In this document: positions 34,380 through 43,428 of the stretch, piece by piece
How positions within the stretch are numbered: the stretch's first letter is position 1
Layout of the letters: the number at the start of each line of letters is the position of its first letter
Origin: Streptomyces sp. NBC_00285
GTDB lineage: Bacteria > Actinomycetota > Actinomycetes > Streptomycetales > Streptomycetaceae
DNA: 64,000 nucleotides
Assembly (NCBI RefSeq): GCF_036174265.1
Contig: NZ_CP108055.1
Coordinates: 2,976,001 to 3,040,000 of the forward strand
Reading direction: 5' to 3'
Translations under genes and position numbers: made by a program
The notes under the pieces: generated by a model
What the model was told of the DNA's origin: nothing
Database searches by the model: none
What the model saw: only the letters and a program-made list of their open reading frames with translations

Positions 34380-35741
34380 TCAGACGGCGGGGACGCAGCG
34401 GCCGTCCTCGGTGCGGTACGTCCACTTCGCACCGTCCGCGACCAGTTCCTTCACAGCCTGCACGAACCGCTCGACGTGCTCGTCCGGCGTGCCCGCGCCG
34501 AAGCTCACCCGGATCGCGTTGAGGGACTTCTCGCCGGGCGCGGCCTCGGGGGCCCCGCACTCGCCCTGGGCCTGCGGGTCGCTGCCCAGGAGGGTGCGCA
34601 GGAGGGGGTGGGCGCAGAAGAGGCCGTCGCGGACGCCGATGCCGTACTCGGCGGACAGGGCGGCGGCGAAGTGGGAGCTGTTCCAGCCCTCGACGACGAA
34701 GGAGATCACGCCGACGCGGGGGGCGTCGTCGCCGAAGAGGGACAGGACACGGACCTCGGGGACCTCTGCCAGTCCTTCACGAACCCTGGAGATCAGGTAC
34801 TGCTCGCGGGCCACCAGGCTGTCGAAGCCGGCTTCCGTGAGCGCCTTGCAGGCCGACGCGATGGAGTAGGCGCCGATGACGTTGGGGGAACCGGCCTCGT
34901 GGCGGGCGGCCGTGTCGTGCCACTCGACGTCCACTCCCCCGTCCTCGCGCCGGGTGACCTTGCGGCTGGCGCCGCCGCCGGCGAGGTAGGGATCGGCGGC
35001 CCGCAGCCAGTCGGCCCGGCCCGCGAGGACGCCGGAGCCGAAGGGGGCGTACAGCTTGTGGCCGGAGAACGCGATCCAGTCGACGTCGAGGTCCTGCACG
35101 GAGACCGGGTGGTGCGGGGCCAGCTGGGCGGCGTCGAGGACGATCCGGGCGCCGTGCGCGTGGGCGGCGGCGGCCAGCTCGCGGACCGGCCACAGCTCGC
35201 CGGTGACGTTGGAGGCGCCGGTGACGCAGACCAGGGCCGGGCCCTGGGGGTCACGGACGGCGAGGGCCCTCTCCAGGGTCTCGACGGCCTGTCGCGGGGT
35301 GCGCGGGGCGTCGAGGTAGCTGACCCGGGCGTCCTGCCAGGGCAGCAGGCTCGCGTGGTGCTCGGTCTCGAAGACGAAGACCTGGCAGTCGGCGGGGAGA
35401 GCGGCGGCGAGGAGGTTGAGCGAGTCGGTGGTGGACCGGGTGAAGACCAGCTGGTCGTCGTCACGGCAGTCGAGGAACTCGGCGACGGTCCTGCGGGCGT
35501 TCTCGAAGAGGTCGGTCGACAGCTGGGAGAGGTAGCCGGCACCGCGGTGCACGCTGCCGTAGTAGGGCGCGTACGCCGCCACGTCGTCCCAGACCCGCTG
35601 GAGGGCCGGTGCGCTGGCCGCGTAGTCCAGCGCCGCGTAGGTGACCTCGCCGCCGGTGACGAGCGGCACGGTGACATCCCTGCCCAGAACGGGCAACTGG
35701 GCACAAATGGTCTGGACGGGGGCAGCGGTGGAGACAGACAT
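34380..35741 (-). CDS. SufS-like PLP-dependent aminotransferase class V under SAM-riboswitch control
   Basis: A 453-residue fold-type I PLP enzyme of the class V / cysteine desulfurase group. The Schiff-base Lys is in AFSGHKLYAPFG, the Asp-x-Ala-Gln in VLDAAQLAPH and a SufS-like Cys in GLFCAHPLL (compare the SufS pattern with Cys-Ala-x-Pro-Leu). ATG 35741 with GGGAG upstream is chosen. The SAM-IV riboswitch 120 bases upstream shows that SAM represses it, implying a role in sulfur or methionine metabolism. Candidate roles are cysteine desulfuration or a C-S lyase step. No SUF operon is adjacent. Confidence 0.88.
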   Translation of the reverse strand: MSVSTAAPVQTICAQLPVLGRDVTVPLVTGGEVTYAALDYAASAPALQRVWDDVAAYAPYYGSVHRGAGYLSQLSTDLFENARRTVAEFLDCRDDDQLVFTRSTTDSLNLLAAALPADCQVFVFETEHHASLLPWQDARVSYLDAPRTPRQAVETLERALAVRDPQGPALVCVTGASNVTGELWPVRELAAAAHAHGARIVLDAAQLAPHHPVSVQDLDVDWIAFSGHKLYAPFGSGVLAGRADWLRAADPYLAGGGASRKVTRREDGGVDVEWHDTAARHEAGSPNVIGAYSIASACKALTEAGFDSLVAREQYLISRVREGLAEVPEVRVLSLFGDDAPRVGVISFVVEGWNSSHFAAALSAEYGIGVRDGLFCAHPLLRTLLGSDPQAQGECGAPEAAPGEKSLNAIRVSFGAGTPDEHVERFVQAVKELVADGAKWTYRTEDGRCVPAV

Positions 35742-35860
35742 GGGGAACTCCCGTGAAAGAGAAAGGTGAGATGGGTGCGCGGAGGCGGGGCTCGGCGGCC
35801 CTATCGCATTCGATTGCTCACGGAAGACTCCCTCGAACGACCAGGACCCCTGGTGTCGAG

Positions 35861-35980
35861 AGGGGCCCGCGCTTGCCGTAGACCTCACTGCCTACGGCCT
35901 GGTCTTCACCCGGGGCACCCCGCCACGGACGGAGGGTTGCCGGACAGTCGGCCGGGGCCTCATGACTGTCACTCATGACC
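35861..35980 (-). promoter_or_regulatory. SAM-IV riboswitch
   Basis: On the minus strand the sequence has the SAM-IV blocks in order: GGTCATGAGTGACAG, GGCCCCGGCC, CCGGCAACCCTCC, GGCGGGGTGCCCCGGGTGAA (full 20), a variable hairpin, and CGGCAAGCGCGGGCCC. These match the actinobacterial SAM-IV consensus block by block. It ends 120 bases before the PLP-enzyme start, leaving room for an expression platform. SAM-IV aptamers bind S-adenosylmethionine and are found before sulfur-metabolism genes. Confidence 0.93.
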
Positions 35981-36004
35981 TGGTACAGAAACGTACGGGA
36001 AGTG

Positions 36005-36046
36005 ATCGCGGTCCCGCAACCGGTGTCCGAACTACGGGACCGCGAT
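36005..36046 (-). terminator. Terminator of trpD
   Basis: ATCGCGGTCCCG and CGGGACCGCGAT pair perfectly over 12 bp around an 18-base loop, starting seven bases past the trpD stop. It separates trpD from the riboswitch promoter. Confidence 0.75.
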
Positions 36047-36052
36047 GCCCTG

Positions 36053-37117
36053 CTATGCGTTGCTCGCGGCCACCCAGCGCTCCAGCGTCCGCTTCGCCGC
36101 GCCCGAGTCGATCGACTCCGCGGCCCTGTCCATCCCGGCCCGCAACTGCTCGGCGAGCGTCCCGGGGCCGGGGTCCAGGGCCACCAGCCCGGCCGCCGCG
36201 TTCAGCAGTACGGCGTCCCGTACGGGCCCCGTCTCGCCGTCCAGCAGGCGCAGCGCCACGTCGGCGTTGTAGGAGGGGTCCGCACCCCGCAGCGCCTCCA
36301 CCGGGACCAGCTCGATGCCGACGTCCCTGGGGTCGAAGCTCTCCTCGGTGACCTTGCCGTCGCGGACGATCCACACCCGGGACGTGGACGTCGTGGTCAG
36401 CTCGTCGAACCCGTCGTCGCCGCGGAAGACGAGGGAGGAGTTGCCCCGCTCGGCCAGGACCCCGGCGATGAGCGGCGCCAGACGGGGGTCGGCGACTCCC
36501 ACGGCCTGAGCCTTCACCCTCGCCGGGTTGGTCAGCGGGCCGAGTGCGTTGAAGGTGGTCCGGATCCCCAACTGCCCTCGCGCGGCGGCCACATGACGCA
36601 GTGCCGGATGGAACTTGACCGCGAAGCAGAAGGTGATCCCGGCCTCCTCGGCCACCTCGGCCACCCGCTTCGGCGTCAGCTCCAGATTGACGCCGAGCTT
36701 CTCCAGGACGTCCGAGGCGCCGGACGCGGAGGATGCGGCCCGGTTGCCGTGCTTGACGACCTTCGCGCCCGTGCCGGCGATGACGATCGACGACATCGTG
36801 GAGATGTTCACCGTCTTCGCGCCGTCGCCGCCCGTGCCGACGATGTCGACGGTCCGTCCCGGCACCTCGATCACGTTCGCGTGCTCGTACATCGTGCGGA
36901 CGAGCCCGGTGATCTCCTCGACGGTCTCGCCCTTGGCCCGCAGCGCCACCGCGAAACCGGCGATCTGCGCGTCCGTCGCCTCACCGCGCATGATCAGGTC
37001 CATCGCCCAGGCGGTGTCGTCGGCGGACAGGTCACGGCCGTCCAGCAGGCCGTTGAGCAGGGCGGGCCAGGAACGGCCCGCCGCGGTGTCGCCTCCAGCG
37101 GGGGTCACAGCGCTCAT
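36053..37117 (-). CDS. trpD: Anthranilate phosphoribosyltransferase
   Basis: Second enzyme of tryptophan synthesis, adding phosphoribose from PRPP to anthranilate. 354 residues. The PRPP-binding loop is [17 protein letters not shown], the anthranilate site [17 protein letters not shown], and the metal-binding acidic region [24 protein letters not shown] and [13 protein letters not shown] are also typical. The enzyme lies alone, 28 kb from trpE(G), and is separated from qcrB by a terminator; no Trp leader is seen upstream. Confidence 0.96.
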   Translation of the reverse strand: MSAVTPAGGDTAAGRSWPALLNGLLDGRDLSADDTAWAMDLIMRGEATDAQIAGFAVALRAKGETVEEITGLVRTMYEHANVIEVPGRTVDIVGTGGDGAKTVNISTMSSIVIAGTGAKVVKHGNRAASSASGASDVLEKLGVNLELTPKRVAEVAEEAGITFCFAVKFHPALRHVAAARGQLGIRTTFNALGPLTNPARVKAQAVGVADPRLAPLIAGVLAERGNSSLVFRGDDGFDELTTTSTSRVWIVRDGKVTEESFDPRDVGIELVPVEALRGADPSYNADVALRLLDGETGPVRDAVLLNAAAGLVALDPGPGTLAEQLRAGMDRAAESIDSGAAKRTLERWVAASNA

Positions 37118-37178
37118 GGGGCCGCTCCAGATGTCGTAGAGAAGTCTGCCCCCACCCTATCCAGCCCGGTGCACGGCG

Positions 37179-37211
37179 AAGGGCCCCGTCCGGTGTTCGG
37201 ACGGGGCCCTT
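37179..37211. terminator. Bidirectional terminator between qcrB and trpD
   Basis: AAGGGCCCCGTCCG and CGGACGGGGCCCTT form a perfect 14-bp stem with a five-base loop, 26 bases after the qcrB stop. It closes the ctaE-qcrCAB operon. Confidence 0.85.
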
Positions 37212-37236
37212 CTACCGCGCGTGGCGAGCGCAGCGA

Positions 37237-38874
37237 TCAGTGGTGGCCGTGGCCGCTCGTGATCTCCTTGTACTCCTCGACGGTGGGCTTGGGGATCTGG
37301 GACTCCTCGCCGTAGTACGACTCGCTGAGCTTGGCGCGCAGCTTCTCGGAGCCCTTGACCTTGCGCTCGACACCGTTCTCGTCGGTCGTCGGGCCGATCT
37401 CGGCCGGGCGGTACTGCTCGTGCGCCGTGAGCGTGTGCAGCTGCTCCTGGCTGAGCGGCTCGTGGACCTCGACGAACTCACCGTGCGGCAGGCGCTTGAT
37501 GATGCCGGACTCGCGGCCGTGCAGCACCTTGTCCTTGTCGCGGCGCTGGAGGCCGAGACAGATCCGCTTGGTGGCGATGAACGCGAGGACCGGGGCGACG
37601 AAGAACGCGACCCGGACGAACCAGGTGATGGCGTTGATCGACAGGTGGAAGTGGGTGGCCCAGAGGTCGTTTCCACCACCGATCAGCAGCACCAGGTACC
37701 AGGTGATCCACGCGACACCGAACGCCGTACGGGTCGGGGCGTTGCGCGGGCGGTCCAGGATGTGGTGCTCGCTCTTGTCGCCGGTGACCCAGGACTCGAT
37801 GAACGGGTAGACCGCGATCGCGACCAGGACCAGCGGGAAGATGACCAGCGGGATGAACACGCCCAGGACGAGCGTGTGACCCCAGAAGTTGATCTCCCAG
37901 CCCGGCATGACACGGATCAGGCCCTCGGAGAAGCCCATGTACCAGTCCGGCTGGGCGCCCGTGGACACCTGGTCGGGACGGTAGGGGCCCATCGCCCAGA
38001 TCGGGTTGATGGAGGCGATCGCCGCGATGACCGCGATGACACCGAAGACCAGGAAGAAGAAGCCTCCGGCCTTGGCCATGTAGACCGGCAGCAGGGGCAT
38101 GCCGACCACGTTGTTGTTGGTCTTGCCGGGGCCCGCGAACTGCGTGTGCTTGTGGTAGAAGACCAGGATCAGGTGCGCCACCATCAGGCCGAGCATGATG
38201 CCCGGCAGCAGCAGGACGTGGATCGAGTAGAAGCGGGCCACGAAGTCGCCGCCCGGGAACTCTCCGCCGAACAGGAAGAACGACAGGTACGTGCCGACGA
38301 TCGGCACGGACAGGACCGCGCCCTCCATGAAGCGGACACCGGTGCCGGAGAGCAGGTCGTCCGGGAGCGAGTAACCGGTGAAGCCGGTGAACATGCCCAG
38401 GACGAACAGCAGGAAGCCGAACAGCCAGTTGACCTCACGCGGCTTGCGGAACGCGCCCGTGAAGAACACACGCATCATGTGCACGAACATGCCGGCGAGG
38501 AAGATCAGCGCCGCCCAGTGGTGGATCTGCCGGATCAGCAGACCACCGCGCACATCGAAGGAGATGTGCATGGTCGAGTTGAACGCCTCGGACATCAGCT
38601 GCCCCTGCAGCGGGGGGTAGCTGCCGTGGTACACCACCTCGTTCATCGACGGGTGGAAGAACAGCGTCAGATACACACCCGTGAGGATGATGATGATGAA
38701 GCTGTACATGCAGATCTCGCCCAGCATGAACGACCAGTGGTCGGGGAAGATCTTGCGCATGTTGGACTTGGCAAGGGAGTAGATCCCGAGCCGTCCGTCG
38801 GCCCAGTCGGCGACACGCTCGCCGGCCGGGGCCTTCTCGCGCGAGCGCGAGTCGGTGGAGTTCGTAGTGCTCAT
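37237..38874 (-). CDS. qcrB: Cytochrome bc1 complex cytochrome b subunit
   Basis: Di-haem cytochrome b of the actinobacterial bcc complex; 545 residues, including the C-terminal extension typical of Actinobacteria. Haem-ligand helices contain HHWAALIFLAGMFVHMM and HVLLLPGIMLGLMVAHLIL. The quinol-oxidation site shows PDWYMGF in place of PEWY. ATG 38874 overlaps the qcrA stop as ATGA; a frame extending to 39336 lies inside qcrA. Oxidises menaquinol and passes electrons to QcrC. Confidence 0.97.
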   Translation of the reverse strand: MSTTNSTDSRSREKAPAGERVADWADGRLGIYSLAKSNMRKIFPDHWSFMLGEICMYSFIIIILTGVYLTLFFHPSMNEVVYHGSYPPLQGQLMSEAFNSTMHISFDVRGGLLIRQIHHWAALIFLAGMFVHMMRVFFTGAFRKPREVNWLFGFLLFVLGMFTGFTGYSLPDDLLSGTGVRFMEGAVLSVPIVGTYLSFFLFGGEFPGGDFVARFYSIHVLLLPGIMLGLMVAHLILVFYHKHTQFAGPGKTNNNVVGMPLLPVYMAKAGGFFFLVFGVIAVIAAIASINPIWAMGPYRPDQVSTGAQPDWYMGFSEGLIRVMPGWEINFWGHTLVLGVFIPLVIFPLVLVAIAVYPFIESWVTGDKSEHHILDRPRNAPTRTAFGVAWITWYLVLLIGGGNDLWATHFHLSINAITWFVRVAFFVAPVLAFIATKRICLGLQRRDKDKVLHGRESGIIKRLPHGEFVEVHEPLSQEQLHTLTAHEQYRPAEIGPTTDENGVERKVKGSEKLRAKLSESYYGEESQIPKPTVEEYKEITSGHGHH

Positions 38875-39926
38875 CCGCGCTCCCAGAATGCAGGGCCGAC
38901 GGGCTCCTCGAAGTCGCCGAGCGCTTGAAGGTAGCCCTCTTCGTTCACGCCGATCCGCAGCTGCGGCAGGGCGTGACCGGCGGGACCGAAGATCACCCGG
39001 GCGCCGTCGGAGAGGTCGAAGGTGGACTGGTGGCAAGGGCAGAGCACGTGGTGCGTCTGCTGCTCGTACAGGGAGATCGGGCAACCGACGTGGGTGCAGA
39101 TCTTCGAGTACGCGACGATTCCCTCGTGCGACCACTCGAGCTCGCGCTTGTCCTTGATGTTGTCCGGCTGGATGCGGACGATCATCAGGGCGGCCTTGGC
39201 GATCTCGGTCTGGAAGTCCTCGTCGTGCTCCTCCAGGCCCTCGGGCCTGGCGAAGGTCAGCGAGCCGACCGCGATGTCGGAGGCACGCAGCGGCTGGTCG
39301 GTGTTCACGTTGACCAGCAGCTTGCCCTTGGACCACAGGGTGTGGCGGAGCTTGGTGCCGGGCAGCGGGCCGAGGTCGCGCAGCAGCATGACGCCGGAGA
39401 GCGGGAACAGGGCCAGCGCTCCGAACATCGTGTTGCGGATCAGCTTGCGGCGGCCGAGTGCCGACTCCTTGGCGCCCTGCTTGAAGTCCGCGTGGACCTT
39501 CGCGCGGACCTCGGGGGACGCCTCGATCGGGTGACGCTCGTCGGCGACCTCCTCGTCGGACATCAGGGTGCGGGCCCAGTGGACCGCGCCCGCGCCGATC
39601 GAGAACAGGGCGAGACCGAGGGTCAGGCCCAGCGCGAAGTTCAGCGCGTTGATGTGCCCGATCGGGAAGACGAAGATCGACTTGTCGTGCGGGATGCCCA
39701 CGTAGGAGGCGATGAACCCGACCGTGGCGAGCATCGAGACCGTGAAGAGCATGGCCACCGTGCGCTCGGACCGCCTGGCGGCCGCCTCGTCGATGTCCTG
39801 CACCCGGTGCTCGTGGGGCGGCAGTCCGGGGTCGGCGAACGGGTTCTTGTCGTCCGCGACGCCTACCGCGCCGTGCGCGTCCTGCTCAGCGGGCAGGTTC
39901 TCTTCTGGAATGTCTTGGCTACTCAT
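38871..39926 (-). CDS. qcrA: Cytochrome bc1 complex Rieske iron-sulfur subunit
   Basis: Actinobacterial Rieske protein of 351 residues, longer than proteobacterial ones because of extra N-terminal membrane helices (three segments between about residues 55 and 190). [2Fe-2S] ligands are in CTHVGCPISLYE and CPCHQSTFD. ATG overlaps the qcrC stop by four bases. Confidence 0.97.
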   Translation of the reverse strand: MSSQDIPEENLPAEQDAHGAVGVADDKNPFADPGLPPHEHRVQDIDEAAARRSERTVAMLFTVSMLATVGFIASYVGIPHDKSIFVFPIGHINALNFALGLTLGLALFSIGAGAVHWARTLMSDEEVADERHPIEASPEVRAKVHADFKQGAKESALGRRKLIRNTMFGALALFPLSGVMLLRDLGPLPGTKLRHTLWSKGKLLVNVNTDQPLRASDIAVGSLTFARPEGLEEHDEDFQTEIAKAALMIVRIQPDNIKDKRELEWSHEGIVAYSKICTHVGCPISLYEQQTHHVLCPCHQSTFDLSDGARVIFGPAGHALPQLRIGVNEEGYLQALGDFEEPVGPAFWERG

Positions 39927-40732
39927 GACTTCTTGGCCTTTGCGGTCCGAGCGGCGACCCAGATGGCGACCGCGATCAGCGCGCCGAGGCCGAAGATCCA
40001 GCCGAACAGGCCTTCGGAGACCGGGCCGAGACCGCCCAGCTCAAGACCGCCGGGGCTCACGGTGTCGTCGCCGTTGACCGCGTTCAGGTACGCGATGATG
40101 TCCTTCTTGTTCTGCTCCGACAGTGTGGTGTCGGGGAACGACGGCATGTTCTGCGGGCCGGTCTGCATGGCCTCGTAGATGTGCTTCGGGTCGACGCCGT
40201 CAAGGCTCGGCGCGTACTTGCCGTGCGTCAGCGCACCACCCTTGCCGGTGAAGTTGTGGCACTGCGTGCAGTTGTCACGGAACAGCTCGCCACCCTTGGC
40301 GATGTCGGCGCCGTCAGGGCCGTACTGCGCCGCGGTCGGGACCGTCGGACCCGCGCCGAGCGACGAGATGTACGCCGCCAGCTGGTCGATCTCGGCCTGC
40401 GAGTAGATGACCTTCTTGCGCGGAATCTGCGCGCCCGGCTGCTGGGCCGGCATACGGCCGGTGCCGACCTGGAAGTCGACGGCCGCCGCGCCGACGCCCA
40501 CGAGGCTCGGGCCGTCGGAGCTGCCCTGACCTCCGGCGCCGTGGCAGCTGGCGCAGCCTACGGCGAAGAGCTTCTTGCCCTCGTCGATGGCCAGGGACTG
40601 GGCGGTTTCATCTGCCTGCGCCTTGCTCGCGGGTGCGAACACGGCGTACAGCCCCCCGGTGCATGCCAGCGCGAGGAGTAGGACGACGAGCGCAGCCAGC
40701 GGGTGGCGTCGTCGTGCGGAGAGCTTTTTCAC
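39923..40732 (-). CDS. qcrC: Cytochrome bc1 complex di-haem cytochrome c subunit
   Basis: A 269-residue membrane-anchored di-haem cytochrome c. N-terminal hydrophobic anchor about residues 11-32; two CxxCH haem sites, CASCH at residues 60-64 and CTQCH near residue 160; C-terminal membrane segment (WIFGLGALIAVAIWVAA). Actinobacteria use this subunit as a built-in electron carrier between QcrB/A and the aa3 oxidase, as they lack soluble cytochrome c. Confidence 0.97.
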   Translation of the reverse strand: MKKLSARRRHPLAALVVLLLALACTGGLYAVFAPASKAQADETAQSLAIDEGKKLFAVGCASCHGAGGQGSSDGPSLVGVGAAAVDFQVGTGRMPAQQPGAQIPRKKVIYSQAEIDQLAAYISSLGAGPTVPTAAQYGPDGADIAKGGELFRDNCTQCHNFTGKGGALTHGKYAPSLDGVDPKHIYEAMQTGPQNMPSFPDTTLSEQNKKDIIAYLNAVNGDDTVSPGGLELGGLGPVSEGLFGWIFGLGALIAVAIWVAARTAKAKKS

Positions 40733-40793
40733 GGATTACCCCGGTGTCAGGATCTTCTGCGTCGATGCTTGCGATGTCTGGGAGCGGGCCCGG

Positions 40794-41414
40794 CTACTTG
40801 ATCATGTAGATCGTGGCGAAGAGGCCGATCCAGACGACGTCGACGAAGTGCCAGTAGTAGGACACGACGATGGCCGCGGTCGCCTGTTCGTGGGTGAACC
40901 TCTTGGCCGCGTAGGTACGCCCGAGGACGAACAGGAACGCGATCAGGCCTCCCGTCACATGCATGCCGTGGAAGCCGGTGGTCAGGTAGAACACCGAGCC
41001 GTACGGATCGGAGGAGAGCGAGAGCCCGTCCTTCTTCACCAGCTCCGTGTACTCGAAGATCTGACCGCCGATGAAGATCGCGCCCATGATGAAGGTGATG
41101 ATGAACCACCCCCGGAGCTTCTTCACGTCACCGCGCTCGGCAGCGAAGACGCCGAGCTGGCAGGTGAGGGAGGAGAGCACCAGGATCGTGGTGTTCGTCG
41201 CCGAGAACGGGAAGTTCAGGCTGGACGCCATTTCCTTCCAGTGGTCGGGACCCGTCACCGATCGCAGGGTGAAGTACATCGCGAAGAGGGCCGCGAAGAA
41301 CATCAGCTCGGAACTCAGCCAGATGATGGTTCCGACGCTGGTGAGGTTCGGCCGGTTGACCGACGGGTGCGCGTGCCCGGTTTCTACTGTCGTTGCTGTC
41401 GCCACGACCGACAT
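40794..41414 (-). CDS. ctaE: Cytochrome c oxidase subunit III
   Basis: aa3-type oxidase subunit III of 206 residues with five membrane helices. Visible family features are [28 protein letters not shown] and [14 protein letters not shown]. It is the first gene of the ctaE-qcrCAB operon, 61 bases before qcrC. The catalytic subunits are in a separate operon (ctaCDF) 2 kb away. Confidence 0.96.
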   Translation of the reverse strand: MSVVATATTVETGHAHPSVNRPNLTSVGTIIWLSSELMFFAALFAMYFTLRSVTGPDHWKEMASSLNFPFSATNTTILVLSSLTCQLGVFAAERGDVKKLRGWFIITFIMGAIFIGGQIFEYTELVKKDGLSLSSDPYGSVFYLTTGFHGMHVTGGLIAFLFVLGRTYAAKRFTHEQATAAIVVSYYWHFVDVVWIGLFATIYMIK

Positions 41415-41559
41415 TATGTCGGTCGCTTATCCCGCCCTCACTCCGGGGGGTGCCGTTCGGAGTGTCTCCCTGCTCCATACCGGTGTTGACGTGGTGTTCA
41501 AGGGAGTAGCATCCGGGCCAACGGGCCTGTCCTTACGACGCTGACGTCACGGAGGAACA

Positions 41560-41961
41560 ATGCAGCCGACCGCCACGGTGCTGGTCTACAGCGACGATTC
41601 CAACACCCGCGAGCAGGTACGGCTCGCCGCCGGCCGGCGACCGGCTCCCGACGTTCCGTTGATCGAGTTCCTGGAGTGCGCCACGCCCGCGGCGGTGCTG
41701 AAGGAGCTGGACAAGGGCGGGATCGACGTCTGTGTCCTCGACGGTGAGGCCGTGCCGATGGGCGGCATGGGGATCTGCCGGCAGATCAAGGACGAGGTGT
41801 TCGACTGCCCGCCGGTGCTCCTGCTGATCGGGCGGCCGCAGGACGCGTGGCTGGCGACGTGGAGCCGGGCGGAGGCCGCGGTGACCCACCCGGTGGATCC
41901 GGTGGAGTTCGCGGCGGCGCTGGCTTCCCTGCTGCGGGACCGGAAGGCTCTGAGCGCTTAA
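41560..41961 (+). CDS. Stand-alone receiver-like domain protein with degenerate active site
   Basis: A 133-residue protein with the response-regulator receiver fold and no output domain. The first strand lacks the acidic pair in its usual context (LVYSDDSNTRE keeps Asp-Asp), and the phosphoacceptor-like Asp is in VCVLDGEAVPMGGMGIC. The conserved Lys near the last strand is absent, with AEAAVTHPVDPVE instead. Divergent from ctaE. It could be a pseudo-receiver that binds a partner; no histidine kinase is nearby. Confidence 0.8.
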   Translation: MQPTATVLVYSDDSNTREQVRLAAGRRPAPDVPLIEFLECATPAAVLKELDKGGIDVCVLDGEAVPMGGMGICRQIKDEVFDCPPVLLLIGRPQDAWLATWSRAEAAVTHPVDPVEFAAALASLLRDRKALSA

Positions 41962-41987
41962 GGACACGGGGACTTCCGCGTTCGGGC

Positions 41988-42034
41988 GGCTGCGGGCCGT
42001 CTGCGGCTGGTTACGCCCCCCGCGCGCGGGCAGG
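41988..42034 (-). repeat. Degenerate copy of the dispersed Streptomyces repeat
   Basis: GGCTGCGGGCCGTCTGCGGC followed by a CCCCGCGCGC-like remnant resembles one arm and the core of the 17834-17911 element. It lies between two convergent genes. The match is partial. Confidence 0.35.
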
Positions 42035-43297
42035 TCACACCGCCGTCGGTCGCAGCCTTGCCGTCTGGTCGGCACTCGGGGCGTCCGGGGTGCCCTTCAG
42101 GAGGGCGCTGCCCGTGCGCCACTTCTTCCAGTCCAGGTTCCAGTCCCCGAAGCCGTTGCCGAAGGTCTCCATCGTGTCGCCGTTCGAGTTGATGACCTTC
42201 ACCACATCGCCCTCGTGAACGGTGTCGAAGAACCACTCGGCGTTCGAGGTACTCATGCCGGTGCAGCCGTGGCTGACGTTCTCGTAGCCCTGGGAACCGG
42301 TGGACCAGGGGGCGGCGTGCACGTACTCGCCGCTCCAGGTGACGCGGGTCGCGTAGTAGACCGGGAGGTCGTACGAGTCCGAGGAACCCTCGGCGATGCC
42401 GATGCTGGTACCGCGCATACGTACGAAGTACTCCTTGCCCAGCACGACCTTGACGCCGTTGCGGGTCTCGAAGCCGGGCTTGCCGGTGGTGACCGGGAGT
42501 TCGTTGATGACCGCGCCGTTCTTGTAGACCTTCATCGAGTGTGACGAGGCGTCCGTCACGGCGATGATGCGGTCACCGGTGGTCAGCTTGAGGGGCTTGG
42601 CCTTTCCGCCCCAGAGCCGGTCGCCGATCTTGACGCCCTCCAGGTCGCTGCGGACCTGGATCGTGGCGTGGCCGGGCCAGTACTCCTTGGGGCGGTAGTG
42701 GAGTTCCTTGTCGCCCACCCAGTACCAGGCGCCCGGTACGGCGGGCGTGGAGTCGACCCTGAGGGCGCGCTCGATGACGGCCCGCTGCGCCTTGTCCTTG
42801 ACGGGATTGTCCAGTGCCGCGGTGATGGGCTGGCCCACGCCGTACGAGCCCGACTTGGGGCCGAAGGTGACCGTCAGGCGCTTCTTGCCCACGGGCCTGC
42901 TGGTGTCGAAGTCGAGGACCTTGCGGCCCGGCGCCCCGTCGTCGTCCTCGGTGCTCACCCGGACCGTGTAGTGGGCGTTCGCGGCCAGCGGGGAGGTGCT
43001 GCGCCACCGGGTGCCGTCGGCGGAGAGTTCGCCCGCCACATGGCGCCCTGTGGCGTCCGCGGCCGTGACGTCGGTGAGGCGCCCGTCGCCGTCGTCGGCG
43101 GTGACCTCCAGGGGCTTGTCCGGGTCGGCCTTCTTCCCGTTGCCCGTGGGCGCGCTGAAGGCGATCTGGTCCGCCGCGTCGTACGGCGCCTCCGCCAGCG
43201 GGTTCCCGTCGGACCCGCAGGCGGTTGCGCTGACGCCTAGGGCGATCACCAGCAGGGTGCAGCTGACGACGATGCGGGTACGCGGTGCCTGGTTCAT
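42035..43297 (-). CDS. L,D-transpeptidase lipoprotein (Ig-like + YkuD)
   Basis: A 420-residue secreted lipoprotein. Signal peptide and lipobox-like ATAC at residues 24-27. Two Ig-like (BIG-type) domains occupy about 60-270 and a YkuD catalytic domain about 280-400. The catalytic motif is SHGCTGMSTSNAEWFF, where the Cys is the nucleophile and the preceding His supports it. The mycobacterial LdtMt2-type arrangement is the same. Makes 3-3 (LL-Dpm) cross-links in peptidoglycan. Located between the two oxidase operons. Confidence 0.94.
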   Translation of the reverse strand: MNQAPRTRIVVSCTLLVIALGVSATACGSDGNPLAEAPYDAADQIAFSAPTGNGKKADPDKPLEVTADDGDGRLTDVTAADATGRHVAGELSADGTRWRSTSPLAANAHYTVRVSTEDDDGAPGRKVLDFDTSRPVGKKRLTVTFGPKSGSYGVGQPITAALDNPVKDKAQRAVIERALRVDSTPAVPGAWYWVGDKELHYRPKEYWPGHATIQVRSDLEGVKIGDRLWGGKAKPLKLTTGDRIIAVTDASSHSMKVYKNGAVINELPVTTGKPGFETRNGVKVVLGKEYFVRMRGTSIGIAEGSSDSYDLPVYYATRVTWSGEYVHAAPWSTGSQGYENVSHGCTGMSTSNAEWFFDTVHEGDVVKVINSNGDTMETFGNGFGDWNLDWKKWRTGSALLKGTPDAPSADQTARLRPTAV

Positions 43298-43373
43298 GAC
43301 TTCACGCTAGGGAGCGCCGTCAACTCCGGCACGCCGGGTGACTCGTACGAGGGACCCTGATTGCGGCAAAAGC

Positions 43374-43411
43374 AGGAGCCCGGACGCTCCTGACGGAGTG
43401 TCCGGGCTCCT
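43374..43411 (-). terminator. Terminator of the ctaCDF operon
   Basis: AGGAGCCCGGAC and GTCCGGGCTCCT form a 12-bp stem, with an inner mini-stem (GCTCC/GGAGT) in the loop. On the minus strand it is followed by GCTTTTGCC, 18 bases past the ctaF stop. Confidence 0.85.
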
Positions 43412-43428
43412 TTTGGGCTCGATTCGTG

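Noticed and set aside
32548..34869. 773-codon plus-strand frame opposite the PQQ kinase
   Set aside because: It is antisense to a clear kinase with intact motifs and spans unrelated genes, with low-complexity Arg/Gly/Pro content.
35766..35980. Short plus-strand frame over the riboswitch
   Set aside because: It lies in the opposite direction over a matching SAM-IV aptamer and has no supported start.
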